Below, piece by piece: positions 34,732 through 43,476 of a DNA stretch of 64,000 nucleotides. The notes below the pieces were generated by a model that saw only the letters and a list, made by a program, of their open reading frames with translations, ran no database searches and was not told the DNA's origin. Position 1 is the stretch's first letter. The number at the start of each line of letters is the position of its first letter. The position numbers and the translations under genes are program-made. The stretch is from Halorubrum sp. F4 (GTDB taxonomy: Archaea > Halobacteriota > Halobacteria > Halobacteriales > Haloferacaceae), in the NCBI RefSeq assembly GCF_027257195.1, contig NZ_JAPDFS010000001.1, positions 321,246-385,245 on the forward strand. Direction: 5' to 3'.

Positions 34732-35697
34732 TCACGCTTCGGGACGTTCGAAGACGTCGTCGAGACGCCCTGCCGCGAGACCGACGATCGTCCGGACGCG
34801 CGTCTTCTGAAGGTTCAGGTCGCTGTAGTAGCATCCGATCTCCTGGAGGCTCTTCTCGCTTCCACGAAAGCCGTAGGTGTCCCGGGCCAGACGGCCCTCG
34901 GGGCATCGCGTGGTCGCGACGATCGGGACGCCGCTCTCGGCGACGGACCGCAACTCGGGGACGAGCTTCGGAGGGACGTGGCCGGCACCCGTCGTCGCGA
35001 GACAGAGCGCGTCGCTTTCGCGAGCGGGAGCGAGCTGCTCGGGCGGCATGTCCGCGGTCACGAAGGCCGCGTACACGTCGTTCGTGAGGTCGTCGTACTC
35101 CACCGTGAGCGCCGGGTCGGGCGACTCGGGCGTCCGACGCCACGTGACGCGCGATTCGTCGATGACTCCGAGCGGGCCGAACTCCGGAGACCTGAACGTA
35201 TCGAGGTTCATCGAGTTCGTCTTCGTCACCTCTCGAGCCGCGTGAATGCGGTCGTTGAAGGCGACGAGAACGCGTCCGGTCGCGTGTTCGCTCGTCGTCG
35301 TTTTCACGCTCGCGAGGAGGTTGGCGGGCCCGTCCGGGCTCGGAAGCGAGGGGTTCCGCATCGCTCCCGTAAAGACGACCGGCGTCTCGCCGCGATAACA
35401 GAGGTCGACGAAGTACGACGACTCCTCGAGCACGTCCGTCCCTTGCGTGACGACGATCCCGTCGACGTCCCCATCGTCGTCGAGTTCGGTCAGAGATCGC
35501 GCGAGTTCTCCCATCTGCTCGACGGTGAAGTGCGCGCTCGGTACGTTGGAGAACTCTCGCGTGTCGACGTCCGCGACGTCCGCCAGTTCGGGAACGGCGG
35601 AGACGAGGTCCTCGCCGGTGAGTTGCGGGCTCGCGTCCCCGCCGGAGTCCGGCGTCGAGGCGATCGTTCCACCCGTAGAAACGACAGTCACTGTCAT
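34732..35697 (-). CDS. L-asparaginase (type I/II family)
   Basis: 321-residue asparaginase that hydrolyses Asn to Asp and ammonia. The first catalytic Thr is in VVSTGGTIAS, the second in GIVVTQGTDVLEE, with the Lys of the triad in the VKTTTSE region. No signal peptide, so cytoplasmic. It is divergent from the ectoine-hydrolase-like gene over 141 bp; its TATA-like box is about 27-35 nt before the ATG. The promoter sharing may link it to degradation of nitrogenous solutes. Confidence 0.9.
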   Translation of the reverse strand: MTVTVVSTGGTIASTPDSGGDASPQLTGEDLVSAVPELADVADVDTREFSNVPSAHFTVEQMGELARSLTELDDDGDVDGIVVTQGTDVLEESSYFVDLCYRGETPVVFTGAMRNPSLPSPDGPANLLASVKTTTSEHATGRVLVAFNDRIHAAREVTKTNSMNLDTFRSPEFGPLGVIDESRVTWRRTPESPDPALTVEYDDLTNDVYAAFVTADMPPEQLAPARESDALCLATTGAGHVPPKLVPELRSVAESGVPIVATTRCPEGRLARDTYGFRGSEKSLQEIGCYYSDLNLQKTRVRTIVGLAAGRLDDVFERPEA

Positions 35698-35838
35698 GGC
35701 ATCTCCTGACTAGCGGATTCGCATAAGTATTCCTCCCCCGAGGGGTACGCCCATCGGGACGGTCATAAACGGTTTCCGTAGTTCTGATACACGAAATATT
35801 TTACATCCACGCGAGAGACCTCGGATAGAGCCCGATCC

Positions 35839-37017
35839 ATGCCAGGCAATGTCTTCCCACGGTCGGAGTACGAATCGCGAGTCGAACGCACCAAGGAGCG
35901 GCTCGCCGAGCGCGATCTCGACGCGATCGTCGTCGCGGATCCGGCGAACATGAACTACCTCGCGGGCTACGACGGCTGGTCCTTCTACGTCCACCAGGCC
36001 GTCGTCGTCACCCGCGAGTATCCCGAACCGGTGTGGATCGGTCGCGACATGGACCGCAACGGCGCGCGCGCCACGACGTGGCTCGCGGAGGAGAACATGC
36101 GGGCGTACAGCGACGACCACGTCCACTCGCCGTACGACCTCCACCCGATGGACTTCCTCGCGGACGCCCTCGAGGACCTCGAGGTCGCGGACGGCCGGAT
36201 CGGCCTCGAGATGGACGCCGCCTACTTCACGGCGAAGTCGTACACTCGCCTCCAGTCGCAGCTCCCGGACGCGGAGTTCGTCGACGCCGACCTGCTCGTC
36301 AACTGGCTCCGGATACACAAGTCGGACCGCGAGATCGAGTACATGGAGGAGGCCGCACGGATCTCCGAGGAGGCGATGCTCGCGGGGCTCGACGCCATCG
36401 AGGCGGGCGTCCCCGAGTACGAGGCCGCCGCCGCTATCTACGACCGACTGATCCGTGGCACCGACGAGTACGGCGGCGATTACCCCGCGATCGTCCCGCT
36501 GATGCCCTCCGGCGACCACACGGGGACGCCACACCTCACCTGGACGGACCGCGAGTTCGAGGAGGGCGATCCCGTCCTGATCGAGCTGTCGGGATGTCGC
36601 CACCGGTACCACTCGCCGCTCGCGCGGACGACGTTCGTCGGCGACCCGCCGGAGCCGATCGAGGAGACGGCAGAGGTCGTCGTCGAGGGGATCGAGGCCG
36701 CGCTCGACGTCGTCGAGCCGGGCGTCACCTGTGAGCGCGTCGAACGGGAGTGGCGTGAGACGATCGCGCAGTACGGCGTCGAAAAGGAGGACCGGATCGG
36801 CTACTCCATGGGGCTCGGATACCCGCCGGACTGGGGCGAACACACCGCCAGCATCCGCCCCGGCGACGAGACCGTCATGGAGGAGGGAATGACCTTCCAC
36901 ATGATCCCTGGACTGTGGGAGGACGAGTTCGGCGTCGAACTCAGCGAGACGTTCCGGGTCACCTCGACGGGCGCGGAGACGCTCGCGGACTTCCCGCGAC
37001 GGCTGTTCACGGCTTGA
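35839..37017 (+). CDS. M24-family hydrolase closely resembling ectoine hydrolase (DoeA/EutD)
   Basis: 392 residues with the creatinase/prolidase fold. Several long blocks match what I recall of DoeA: NYLAGYDGWSFYVHQAVVV, HPMDFLADAL, EYGGDYPAIVPLMPSG, TPHLTWTDREF, GYPPDWGEHTASIRPGD and EEGMTFHMIPGLW. The usual M24 metal-binding Asp pair is absent; that segment reads LIELSGCRHRYHSPLARTTF (Glu249, His258). The enzyme therefore probably works without the dinuclear metal site, as creatinase-like members do. DoeA opens ectoine to N-acetyl-diaminobutyrate. A different amide substrate cannot be excluded. Confidence 0.75.
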   Translation: MPGNVFPRSEYESRVERTKERLAERDLDAIVVADPANMNYLAGYDGWSFYVHQAVVVTREYPEPVWIGRDMDRNGARATTWLAEENMRAYSDDHVHSPYDLHPMDFLADALEDLEVADGRIGLEMDAAYFTAKSYTRLQSQLPDAEFVDADLLVNWLRIHKSDREIEYMEEAARISEEAMLAGLDAIEAGVPEYEAAAAIYDRLIRGTDEYGGDYPAIVPLMPSGDHTGTPHLTWTDREFEEGDPVLIELSGCRHRYHSPLARTTFVGDPPEPIEETAEVVVEGIEAALDVVEPGVTCERVEREWRETIAQYGVEKEDRIGYSMGLGYPPDWGEHTASIRPGDETVMEEGMTFHMIPGLWEDEFGVELSETFRVTSTGAETLADFPRRLFTA

Positions 37018-37074
37018 AGGACGACGCGACCGGTCAGTGGCTCGCTCGGCGGCGGTCGCGGCGGCGGTCGAGGT

Positions 37075-37584
37075 TCACTCGTCGACGACCGCGTACGTCC
37101 GGGCGTATGAGCCCACGAGCGGCACCGCGTACTCCTCCCCGCTGTACGCCTTGTACAGGAGGAACGCCCACGCGAGGAACCCGACGGGCGTGAGGAGCAG
37201 ACTCCCGATCCCGAGCACTGCGGCCGCGATCCAGCCGACGCCGGGAACGAACGAGAGCACGGTGAGGACGATCGAGAGCACGATCGAGGCGACGAACAGC
37301 CCGCCGAATATCAGCGTGCTCTGGACGGCATGGAACCGGACGAACGCGTCCTCGGGCTCCAAGACGTAGAACAGCACGCCCGTGATCGGCCCGAGCAGGT
37401 AACTCAGCGCGCCCGCGACGTTGGGCTCGAGCCCGGTGCCCGTGTCGGCGATCGTCGCCGGACCCTCGTCCGTCGTCGCTTCGTCGATCTCCTCGTCCGT
37501 CGCCTGCTCCTCCTCTATATCCATCGTCGAGTCCTCGACGACGGCGTCGACGGCGTCTCCGGTGGTTGACCGATCCGTTACCAT
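37075..37584 (-). CDS. DUF4870/Tic20-like small membrane protein
   Basis: 169 residues: an acidic, Asp/Glu/Thr-rich N-terminal 50 residues, then LSYLLGPITGVLFYVLE, the FVRFHAVQSTLIFGG signature and two further helices (SIVLTVLSFVPGVGWIAAAV, LLTPVGFLAWAFLLYKAYSG). This is the DUF4870-type arrangement. Function is unknown. The Met at 37584 is chosen over 37611 because the longer frame would start inside a TATA-like CTTATAC. It converges on the DoeA-like gene, stop to stop 57 bp apart. Confidence 0.8.
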   Translation of the reverse strand: MVTDRSTTGDAVDAVVEDSTMDIEEEQATDEEIDEATTDEGPATIADTGTGLEPNVAGALSYLLGPITGVLFYVLEPEDAFVRFHAVQSTLIFGGLFVASIVLSIVLTVLSFVPGVGWIAAAVLGIGSLLLTPVGFLAWAFLLYKAYSGEEYAVPLVGSYARTYAVVDE

Positions 37585-37886
37585 GTGTGAGTCACTGACA
37601 CTTATACGCATGCTGAGATATTAAAGACAGATGGCTCCTCAGAGTCGGCTCTTCAAGACATGAAACACGGAATGTCGGTGACGATCGGTGGCCACGTCCG
37701 AAGCCCCAGCCACGTTCCCCGTGCGGCCCGCTCGCGTCTTGGTGGGCGCTCGCGGGCGCGTGCCGACCGCAGAACGACGAGCGTAGCGAGACGGTCAGAG
37801 TGGAGATCGGATCACGCCGTTTCAGCCGCTTCGAGCTACACCGGGCCGTACCGAATCGGAAGGGATAGAGATCGGGGGCGTTCCCG

Positions 37887-38867
37887 CTACTCGTCGCCCG
37901 GTGCGGCCACGAGGTTCCGGAGGTCGGCGGCGTCACCCTCGGCGTCGAGGGCGATCACGTTGTCGGCGACGATGTCGGCGAGCCGATCCCAGTGTTTCGG
38001 TGTATGGCCGCCGGTGTGGGGCGTGATCAGGCAGTTCTCGAGGTCCCAGAGCGGGTGGTCAGCCGGGAGCGGCTCGGGCTCGGTCACGTCGAGGGCGGCC
38101 CCGCGGATCTTGCTGGAGCGGAGCGCGGAGACGAGCGCGTCGGTGTCGACGATCCCGCCGCGGGCGGCGTTGACGACGACGGCGTGGGGCGGCAGCGTCG
38201 CGAGCTCCGCCTCGCCGATCAGCCCGCGCGTGAGGTCGTTGAGCGGACAGGCGACCACGACGTAGTCGCTGCGGGCGAGCGCGTCGTGGATCGCGTCCTC
38301 CTCGAAGCCGACCACCTCGTCGGTCGGCCCGCCCTTCGAGGGGGTGTACCGGACGCCGATCGTCTCCACGTCGAACCCCTCGAGGCGCTCGACGACGTGC
38401 TGGCCGATGGAGCCGAGGCCGATCACGGTGACGGTGCTGTCCGCGAACTCGTACGACTGGAAGTGCCGCCACTCCGCGTTCGACTTGCGCCGCCAGCCCT
38501 CGTGGAGCCGACGGGCGAACACGAGCATGTTGGCGATCGACTGCTCCGCGATCCCCGGCGCGTGGATCCCGCCGGCGTTGGTGACGGCCACGCCGCGGTC
38601 CGTGAGCGCCTCCACGGGCACGTGGTCGGTGCCGGCGAAGGTACACGCGAACAGCTCCAGCCGGTCTGCGTCCGCGATCTGCGCCTCCTCGACCGTGATC
38701 CCGGTGACGACCCGCGCCCGCGGCACGAGCTCGCGCTCCTCGGCGGGCGTCCGTGCCAGCGCGACCTCGTGGTCCGGCAGGCGCTCGCGAAGCGTCTCGG
38801 CGTACGATCCCATCGACAGTCCCTCGGTCCCCTCGCGGAGGACGACGATATCTGGCTGGTCGCTCAT
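37887..38867 (-). CDS. D-isomer-specific 2-hydroxyacid dehydrogenase
   Basis: 326-residue NAD(P)-dependent oxidoreductase. Rossmann motif VIGLGSIGQHV near residue 149; catalytic Arg in NAARGGIVD, Glu in LDVTEPEPLP, His in CLITPHTGGH. The N-terminal substrate domain shows TFAGTDHVPVEALTDRGV. It could reduce a 2-oxoacid or glyoxylate; specificity unknown. It is divergent from the M20 amidohydrolase across a region holding a strong palindrome. The 275 bp after it (37612-37886) are GC-rich with no gene seen. Confidence 0.9.
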   Translation of the reverse strand: MSDQPDIVVLREGTEGLSMGSYAETLRERLPDHEVALARTPAEERELVPRARVVTGITVEEAQIADADRLELFACTFAGTDHVPVEALTDRGVAVTNAGGIHAPGIAEQSIANMLVFARRLHEGWRRKSNAEWRHFQSYEFADSTVTVIGLGSIGQHVVERLEGFDVETIGVRYTPSKGGPTDEVVGFEEDAIHDALARSDYVVVACPLNDLTRGLIGEAELATLPPHAVVVNAARGGIVDTDALVSALRSSKIRGAALDVTEPEPLPADHPLWDLENCLITPHTGGHTPKHWDRLADIVADNVIALDAEGDAADLRNLVAAPGDE

Positions 38868-38949
38868 GGTGGATCCGCCGCCGGGCGGCGGTGACGTCCC
38901 CGAGTTCGACGGTACGCTACTTACCTTTTTTGTAGTTCTTGTAGTCTTT

Positions 38950-38968
38950 GTACACGATCATCGTGTAC
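38950..38968. promoter_or_regulatory. 19-bp palindrome, probable operator
   Basis: GTACACGAT-C-ATCGTGTAC is a perfect 9-bp inverted repeat with a one-base centre. It ends two bases before the TATA-like CTTAAG (38970-38975) of the M20 gene, covering the BRE position where TFB binds. A bound regulator would be expected to block initiation. The protein that binds it is not identifiable. Confidence 0.65.
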
Positions 38969-38969
38969 G

Positions 38970-38975
38970 CTTAAG
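38970..38975 (+). promoter_or_regulatory. TATA-like box of the M20 amidohydrolase gene
   Basis: CTTAAG 25-30 nt before the ATG at 39000, leaderless spacing. Confidence 0.5.
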
Positions 38976-38999
38976 TGGATCCGGGAGTCACGAGCCCAC

Positions 39000-40328
39000 A
39001 TGACACGCCCGGTCGCGGAGCGGCTCGTCGAGTTGCGTCGGGGCTTCCACGAACATCCCGAGCCCGGCTGGCGCGAGTACTACACGACGAGCCGGCTGGT
39101 CGAGGAGATAGAGCGGATCGGCGTCGACGAGCTCGCCGTCGGGCGGGAGGCGTACGACCCCGACGACCGGATGGCCGTCCTCGACGATGGCGCTCACGAC
39201 GAGTGGGTCGAGCGGGCTCGCGAACGCGGCGCGCGCGAGGACGTGCTCGAGGCGACGGCGGGCGGCGTCACCGGCTGCGTGGCGGTTCTCGACCGCGGCG
39301 AGGGCCCGACCGTCGGCCTCCGGGTCGACATCGACGGCCTGTTCGTCGAGGAATCGACCGACGACGACCACGAGCCCGCTCGCGAGGGGTTCCGGTCGGA
39401 TACGGACGGGACCATGCACGCGTGCGGGCACGACGCCCATATGACGTGGGGACTCGCGACGCTCGAGGCGGTGAAGGAGAGCGACTTCTCGGGACGGTTC
39501 GTCGTCTTCTTCCAGCCCGCCGAGGAGATAAGCGGGGGCGGCCACCCGATGGCCGAGAGCCGGTTCATCGAGGGGATCGACCACCTCTTCGCGGTCCACG
39601 TCGGCCTCGACCACCCGACCGGCCGAGTCGTCGCCGGGATCGAACGGCCGCTCGCGATGGCACACGTCGACGCGTCCTTCGAGGGGACCTCGGCGCACGC
39701 GGGGAAATCCCCGGAGGAGGGCGACAACGCGATGCAGGCGCTCGGGACCGCCATCTCGAACGCCTACGGGATCCCCAGACACGGCGACGGGATGACCCGC
39801 GTAAACGTCGGATACGCGGAGGCCGGCAGCGCGAGCAACGTGATCGCCGACCGCGCACGCGTCGAGGCCGAAGCCCGCGGCGAGACGACGGCCCTGAAGG
39901 AGTACGCGAAGTCCCGACTCGAGCGGGCGTTCCGCGGGGCGGCCGAGTCGCACGGCTGTGAACTCGAGTTCGACGTGGTCAGCGAGTCGCCGCGGGCGGA
40001 CAGCGATCCCGCGCTCGTCGAACACGTCGCGTCCGTCGCGGCGGGCGTCGACGGCGTCACGGAGGTGGTGCCGACCGCCGACTTCGGCGCGAGCGAGGAC
40101 GCGGCGTATCTGATGGAGCGCGTCCAAGAGGACGGCGGGCTCGCGACGTACCTGATCGTCGGCACCGACCACCCGACCGCCCACCACACGCCGACGTTCG
40201 ACGTCGACGAGGACAGCCTACCGATCGGCGTCGACGTCCTGACGCGGGCGGTGCTCGGCGTAGATGGAGTCGCCGACGTCGACCGAACCGACGTCGACCG
40301 CGTCGACGGCAGCACCGGCGACGAATGA
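39000..40328 (+). CDS. M20-family amidohydrolase (AbgA/aminoacylase-like)
   Basis: 442-residue zinc hydrolase resembling p-aminobenzoyl-glutamate hydrolase and N-acyl-amino-acid amidohydrolases. It opens RRGFHEHPEPGWREY and carries the metal motif TMHACGHDAHM near residue 140, the general-base EE in FFQPAEEISGGG, and a C-terminal His in TDHPTAHHTPTF. The lid domain begins near residue 220 (GTSAHAGKSPEEGDNA). It removes an acyl or aryl-amide group in the cytoplasm; substrate open. Control by the adjacent palindrome is likely. Confidence 0.88.
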   Translation: MTRPVAERLVELRRGFHEHPEPGWREYYTTSRLVEEIERIGVDELAVGREAYDPDDRMAVLDDGAHDEWVERARERGAREDVLEATAGGVTGCVAVLDRGEGPTVGLRVDIDGLFVEESTDDDHEPAREGFRSDTDGTMHACGHDAHMTWGLATLEAVKESDFSGRFVVFFQPAEEISGGGHPMAESRFIEGIDHLFAVHVGLDHPTGRVVAGIERPLAMAHVDASFEGTSAHAGKSPEEGDNAMQALGTAISNAYGIPRHGDGMTRVNVGYAEAGSASNVIADRARVEAEARGETTALKEYAKSRLERAFRGAAESHGCELEFDVVSESPRADSDPALVEHVASVAAGVDGVTEVVPTADFGASEDAAYLMERVQEDGGLATYLIVGTDHPTAHHTPTFDVDEDSLPIGVDVLTRAVLGVDGVADVDRTDVDRVDGSTGDE

Positions 40329-40537
40329 GGGGATCGGTCATCGACACGGGCGCCGGGGCGGCCCGGCAGCGGATCGACGAAGCCGTCCACCCAACGCCGA
40401 TATCGACGCGTTGCGGTGGAGTCACACGCGCTATCGGCATTGCCGTGAGTCTGAGAGACGGCGTGAGCGATCGATGCGGATCGAACACGGACGGATCGTC
40501 AGTCGTCCGCGGGTTCGGAACCCGCGTCCGTCTCGAC

Positions 40538-40987
40538 CTACCGACCACCCACGACGACTAGTCCGCGACCGACGGCGTAGCCGACGCCGCCGACCGCGAC
40601 CGCACCGGCGACGGCGAGCGCGAGCGGTTCCGCGACTGCGATGGCGGTCGCGGCGGCTCTCGCGGTCCCGGAGCCGATCGCGATCCCGCCGCCGGCGACG
40701 AGACGGATCTCGGGACCGAGGACGCCGAGGAGGACTCCGGCGGTCGGCCCATATGAAAGAAGAACGCCCGGAAGGAGCCCGCCGCCGACTCGGGCGAGGC
40801 TCGCGACGCCGATCACGGAGACGGCCATGCAGGCGGCCGCGACCGGCGTCGGGTCGAGCGATACGGCGGAAGCGAGGACGTGGACCGCGAGTAGGGAGAG
40901 CGCGAACCCGGTCGCACTCCAGGCGGCGGCGCGCTCGAACCCCGTCTCGCCGACGAACGTCCGCGTGAGTCGCGTCATTCGGGTCAT
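40538..40987 (-). CDS. Small Ala/Gly/Val-rich membrane protein
   Basis: 149 residues with about four to five hydrophobic segments after a basic N-terminus (MTRMTRLTRTF). No family recognised. It overlaps the stop of the PPAT gene by 4 bp (ATGA at 40984-40987), which argues that it is real and translationally coupled. The 209 bp downstream to the M20 stop hold nothing I can support. Confidence 0.6.
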   Translation of the reverse strand: MTRMTRLTRTFVGETGFERAAAWSATGFALSLLAVHVLASAVSLDPTPVAAACMAVSVIGVASLARVGGGLLPGVLLSYGPTAGVLLGVLGPEIRLVAGGGIAIGSGTARAAATAIAVAEPLALAVAGAVAVGGVGYAVGRGLVVVGGR

Positions 40988-41478
40988 TCGGGTCGCGTCG
41001 CTCCCCGACCCTCGCGGTCGGGAGTGAGGTTCCCGTGCTCGTCGATCTCGCCGGCGACGATGCGCGTCGAGGAGATCCGCTCGCCGTCGTCGGCGGGAAC
41101 GTGGTCGACGACGACGATCTCGAGGGGATCGTGGCCGCGGGACTCGCGGATCTCGTTGATCCGTTTTCCACCCTCTTTCGTCTCCGGCGAGACGATCAGC
41201 GCGTCGAACTGCGGCTCGACGGCGATCCCCGTCGGCTCCTCGAGTTCCCTGACGGTGAAGTCGCGCCCGTGCTCCGCCGCGAGAGGTTCGAGTTCGGCCT
41301 CCAGGTCGCGCTTTCGACCCTCGTAGGGACGGACGTACCGCTCGACGTGTCGGGTCTTCGGGGCGAGTTCGTCGGACGTCAAGCCGACGGTCACGTCACC
41401 TAGCTCGAACGCCCGTTCGAACAGCTTCCGATGGCCGTCGTGGACGGGGTCGAACGTGCCGCCGAGCGCGACGTTCAT
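40984..41478 (-). CDS. coaD: Archaeal phosphopantetheine adenylyltransferase
   Basis: 164-residue nucleotidyltransferase that makes dephospho-CoA from 4'-phosphopantetheine and ATP. It has the GTFDPVHDGHRKLF motif (HxGH) at residue 7 and ISSTRIVAGEID corresponding to ISSTxI. KTRHVERYVRPYEGRK and ALIVSPETKEGGKRIN match the archaeal PPAT type. First gene of a two-gene operon with a membrane protein. Confidence 0.92.
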   Translation of the reverse strand: MNVALGGTFDPVHDGHRKLFERAFELGDVTVGLTSDELAPKTRHVERYVRPYEGRKRDLEAELEPLAAEHGRDFTVRELEEPTGIAVEPQFDALIVSPETKEGGKRINEIRESRGHDPLEIVVVDHVPADDGERISSTRIVAGEIDEHGNLTPDREGRGATRPE

Positions 41479-41558
41479 GTCCGTGAGTTGCGCGGGCGGG
41501 ACTTAAATCATCCCGAACCGACCGCGGCGGTTCGGTCGCCGTCGTTCGGTCACCCTGG

Positions 41559-42158
41559 TCAGCGGTCGGTGTCGCCGTCGTCGGCAGCGTTCTCGCCGTC
41601 AGCGTCGTCATCGCCGGACGAGTCGGTCTCCTCGTCCGCGCCGGCGACGGAGATCTGAACCGGCTCGTCGTCGCCCTCCCCCGACTCTCCGCCCAGTCGC
41701 CGGTCGAGGTTGAAGACGGCGTTGAGCTCGGCCTGGACGTCGCCGACGACGCCGCGGACCAGCTCGCTCGGCGCGATCGCCTCGTACTCGTACGGGTTGT
41801 TGCCCGCGCCGTCGGCCTCGCGTTTCCCGCGCGAGACGGTCCCCTCGTCGTGGAGCTCCGCGAGCGCCTCCCGGACGGTGCTCGGGTAGAGGCCGGTCCC
41901 GTCGGCCACCTCGTCGCTGGTGCTCCGGGGGTTCTCGCGGAGGTAGACGTATATCCGCGCCCGCGTCTCGGTGTCGAGCAGCCACGCCAACAGGTCCACG
42001 ACGTTGTCGTCGAATCCCTTGACGGCCTTGTCCGCGCCCTCGCCGAGTCGTTCGCGCGTCTTCCGGAGCTCCTCTTTGGTCCGATCCGCGGGCGATCCGT
42101 CGTCGCCGTCGCCGTCGTCGACGAGGTCGTCTCCGCGGTCGGCGTCGTCCGTGGTCAT
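41559..42158 (-). CDS. Winged-helix transcriptional regulator
   Basis: 199 residues. An acidic N-terminal about 25 residues precedes a winged HTH core near residues 60-125: LDTETRARIYVYLRENPRST, DEVADGTGLYPSTVREAL, LHDEGTVSRGKRE. The wing contains NNPYEYEAIAPSELV. A C-terminal stretch from residue 160 is almost entirely Asp/Glu/Gly/Ser. The Met at 42158 is preferred over the one nine codons earlier. Target genes are not evident; gshA lies upstream and coaD downstream on the same strand. Confidence 0.82.
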   Translation of the reverse strand: MTTDDADRGDDLVDDGDGDDGSPADRTKEELRKTRERLGEGADKAVKGFDDNVVDLLAWLLDTETRARIYVYLRENPRSTSDEVADGTGLYPSTVREALAELHDEGTVSRGKREADGAGNNPYEYEAIAPSELVRGVVGDVQAELNAVFNLDRRLGGESGEGDDEPVQISVAGADEETDSSGDDDADGENAADDGDTDR

Positions 42159-42222
42159 GCTCGAAGGTTCGCTCCGTGCGCCCAAAAGGGTTTCTCGTCG
42201 CTTTCGTTCCGACGGAACGGGG

Positions 42223-43314
42223 TCAGGACTCCGCCAACACGAGGTCCGAACACAGCGCGTCGAGCCCGCCCGTCTCGCGGATCCGCCGCTGACGGTCGGT
42301 TCCGCTCTCGGCGTCGTAGACGTCCCGGATCCCGGTCACTCCCAAGCGGTCGCACTCCTCGTCGACGACCTCGCCGAGCGAGACCGTATCCTCGCCGTCG
42401 CGCGTGACGAACGACACGTCGTGGCCGTGTCGGATCGCGCGCCACTTGTTCTCGTCCAACAGTTCGCGTCGGAGCGGCGGATCGACCTCCTTGGACCCGC
42501 CGTCGTCGTATCGCTCCGCGAGGTCGACGACGAGCGCGTGGACGAACTCGACGAACGCGAGCGTTCGCTCGGGGTCGCGCTGAGCGTCCGGCGCGCGGAC
42601 CTCGACGGTGCCGTGGCCGGTGTGCGGGCGCACGTCGAACCAGAGCTCGCCGCGGTCATCGATCGACCCCTGCTCGACCATCCGACGCTCGAAGCGGTCG
42701 AACGCCTCGAAATCGGCAAACGCCGAGGGGATCCCCGTGTTCGGGAGGTTCTCGAATATCTTCGCACGCGCCGACGCCAGCCCGGTGTCGTAGCCGTTCC
42801 AGAACGGGGAGTTCGCCGACAGCGCGAGCATCATCGGACAGTACCAGCGGAGGCGGTTCGCGATCCACACCGCCTTGTCCGCGTCGTCGACGCCGACGTG
42901 GACGTGGAGACCCGCCGTCGTGTTCCGGTGTTGAGGGTACTGGATCCGATCGAGCTGTGAGCGGTACCGCGGTTTCTCCGCGTGGTCCAGCTCGCGCCAC
43001 TTCGCCGCCGGATGTAATCCCGCAGCCGCGATCCGGTAGCCGTCCGCCGCGGCGTGCTCGACGAGCGCCTCCCGAACCGACCGGAGCGCGTCGCCCGCCC
43101 GGCCCGGGTCCTCGATGAGCGGCGTCTGCGCCTCGATCGTACACTTGAACAGCTCGTGGTCGAACCCCTCGGGGACGGCCGCGGGCGGATCGCGGCCGTA
43201 CACCAGGTCGTCGGTCCCGGAGGTCAGGCGACCGTCAGCGTCCACGATGAAGAACTCCTCCTCGATGCCGAGCGTTCCCGTCCGGGTGAACGCGTCCCGC
43301 GAACCGAGCTCCAT
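42223..43314 (-). CDS. gshA: Gamma-glutamylcysteine ligase (haloarchaeal GshA)
   Basis: 363-residue carboxylate-amine ligase that joins Glu and Cys. It starts with [17 protein letters not shown], then [27 protein letters not shown], the [11 protein letters not shown] motif and [18 protein letters not shown], all typical of GCS2-type ligases. Haloarchaea use gamma-glutamylcysteine instead of glutathione, so this is a redox-thiol gene. A TATA-like box at 43339-43347 gives a leaderless start. A ggt gene at 7.8-9.4 kb could turn the product over. Confidence 0.92.
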   Translation of the reverse strand: MELGSRDAFTRTGTLGIEEEFFIVDADGRLTSGTDDLVYGRDPPAAVPEGFDHELFKCTIEAQTPLIEDPGRAGDALRSVREALVEHAAADGYRIAAAGLHPAAKWRELDHAEKPRYRSQLDRIQYPQHRNTTAGLHVHVGVDDADKAVWIANRLRWYCPMMLALSANSPFWNGYDTGLASARAKIFENLPNTGIPSAFADFEAFDRFERRMVEQGSIDDRGELWFDVRPHTGHGTVEVRAPDAQRDPERTLAFVEFVHALVVDLAERYDDGGSKEVDPPLRRELLDENKWRAIRHGHDVSFVTRDGEDTVSLGEVVDEECDRLGVTGIRDVYDAESGTDRQRRIRETGGLDALCSDLVLAES

Positions 43315-43338
43315 TACGAGGCAATTAGCCCGGTCGTT

Positions 43339-43347
43339 CTTATATGG
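43339..43347 (-). promoter_or_regulatory. TATA-like box of gshA
   Basis: Minus-strand CCATATAAG, 25-33 nt before the gshA ATG at 43314. Just beyond it two near-identical copies of GGATGG...AAATCGCCTCGT occur at about 43350-43393. Confidence 0.6.
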
Positions 43348-43476
43348 AGTGGATGGGGGAAATCGCCTCGTAGTGGATGGAAAATCGCCTCGTGACGGAA
43401 CCGCAGTGTGTCGAAAACGTGTTCCGAACGGTGAAAACGAGTCGGGCCGAGGGTTCGGTTCGGCCGCCTCTCCGGC

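Noticed and set aside
34402-35709. Long plus-strand open frame antisense to asparaginase
   Set aside because: Arg/Val/Asp-rich product with no family features; it mirrors the GC-rich third codon positions of the asparaginase gene on the other strand.
37612-37886. Possible RNA gene in the 275-bp gap before the 2-hydroxyacid dehydrogenase stop
   Set aside because: No cloverleaf, conserved motif or clear promoter found.
40329-40537. Short plus-strand frames between the M20 gene and the small membrane protein
   Set aside because: No promoter, conserved motif or operon context; composition typical of antisense frames.
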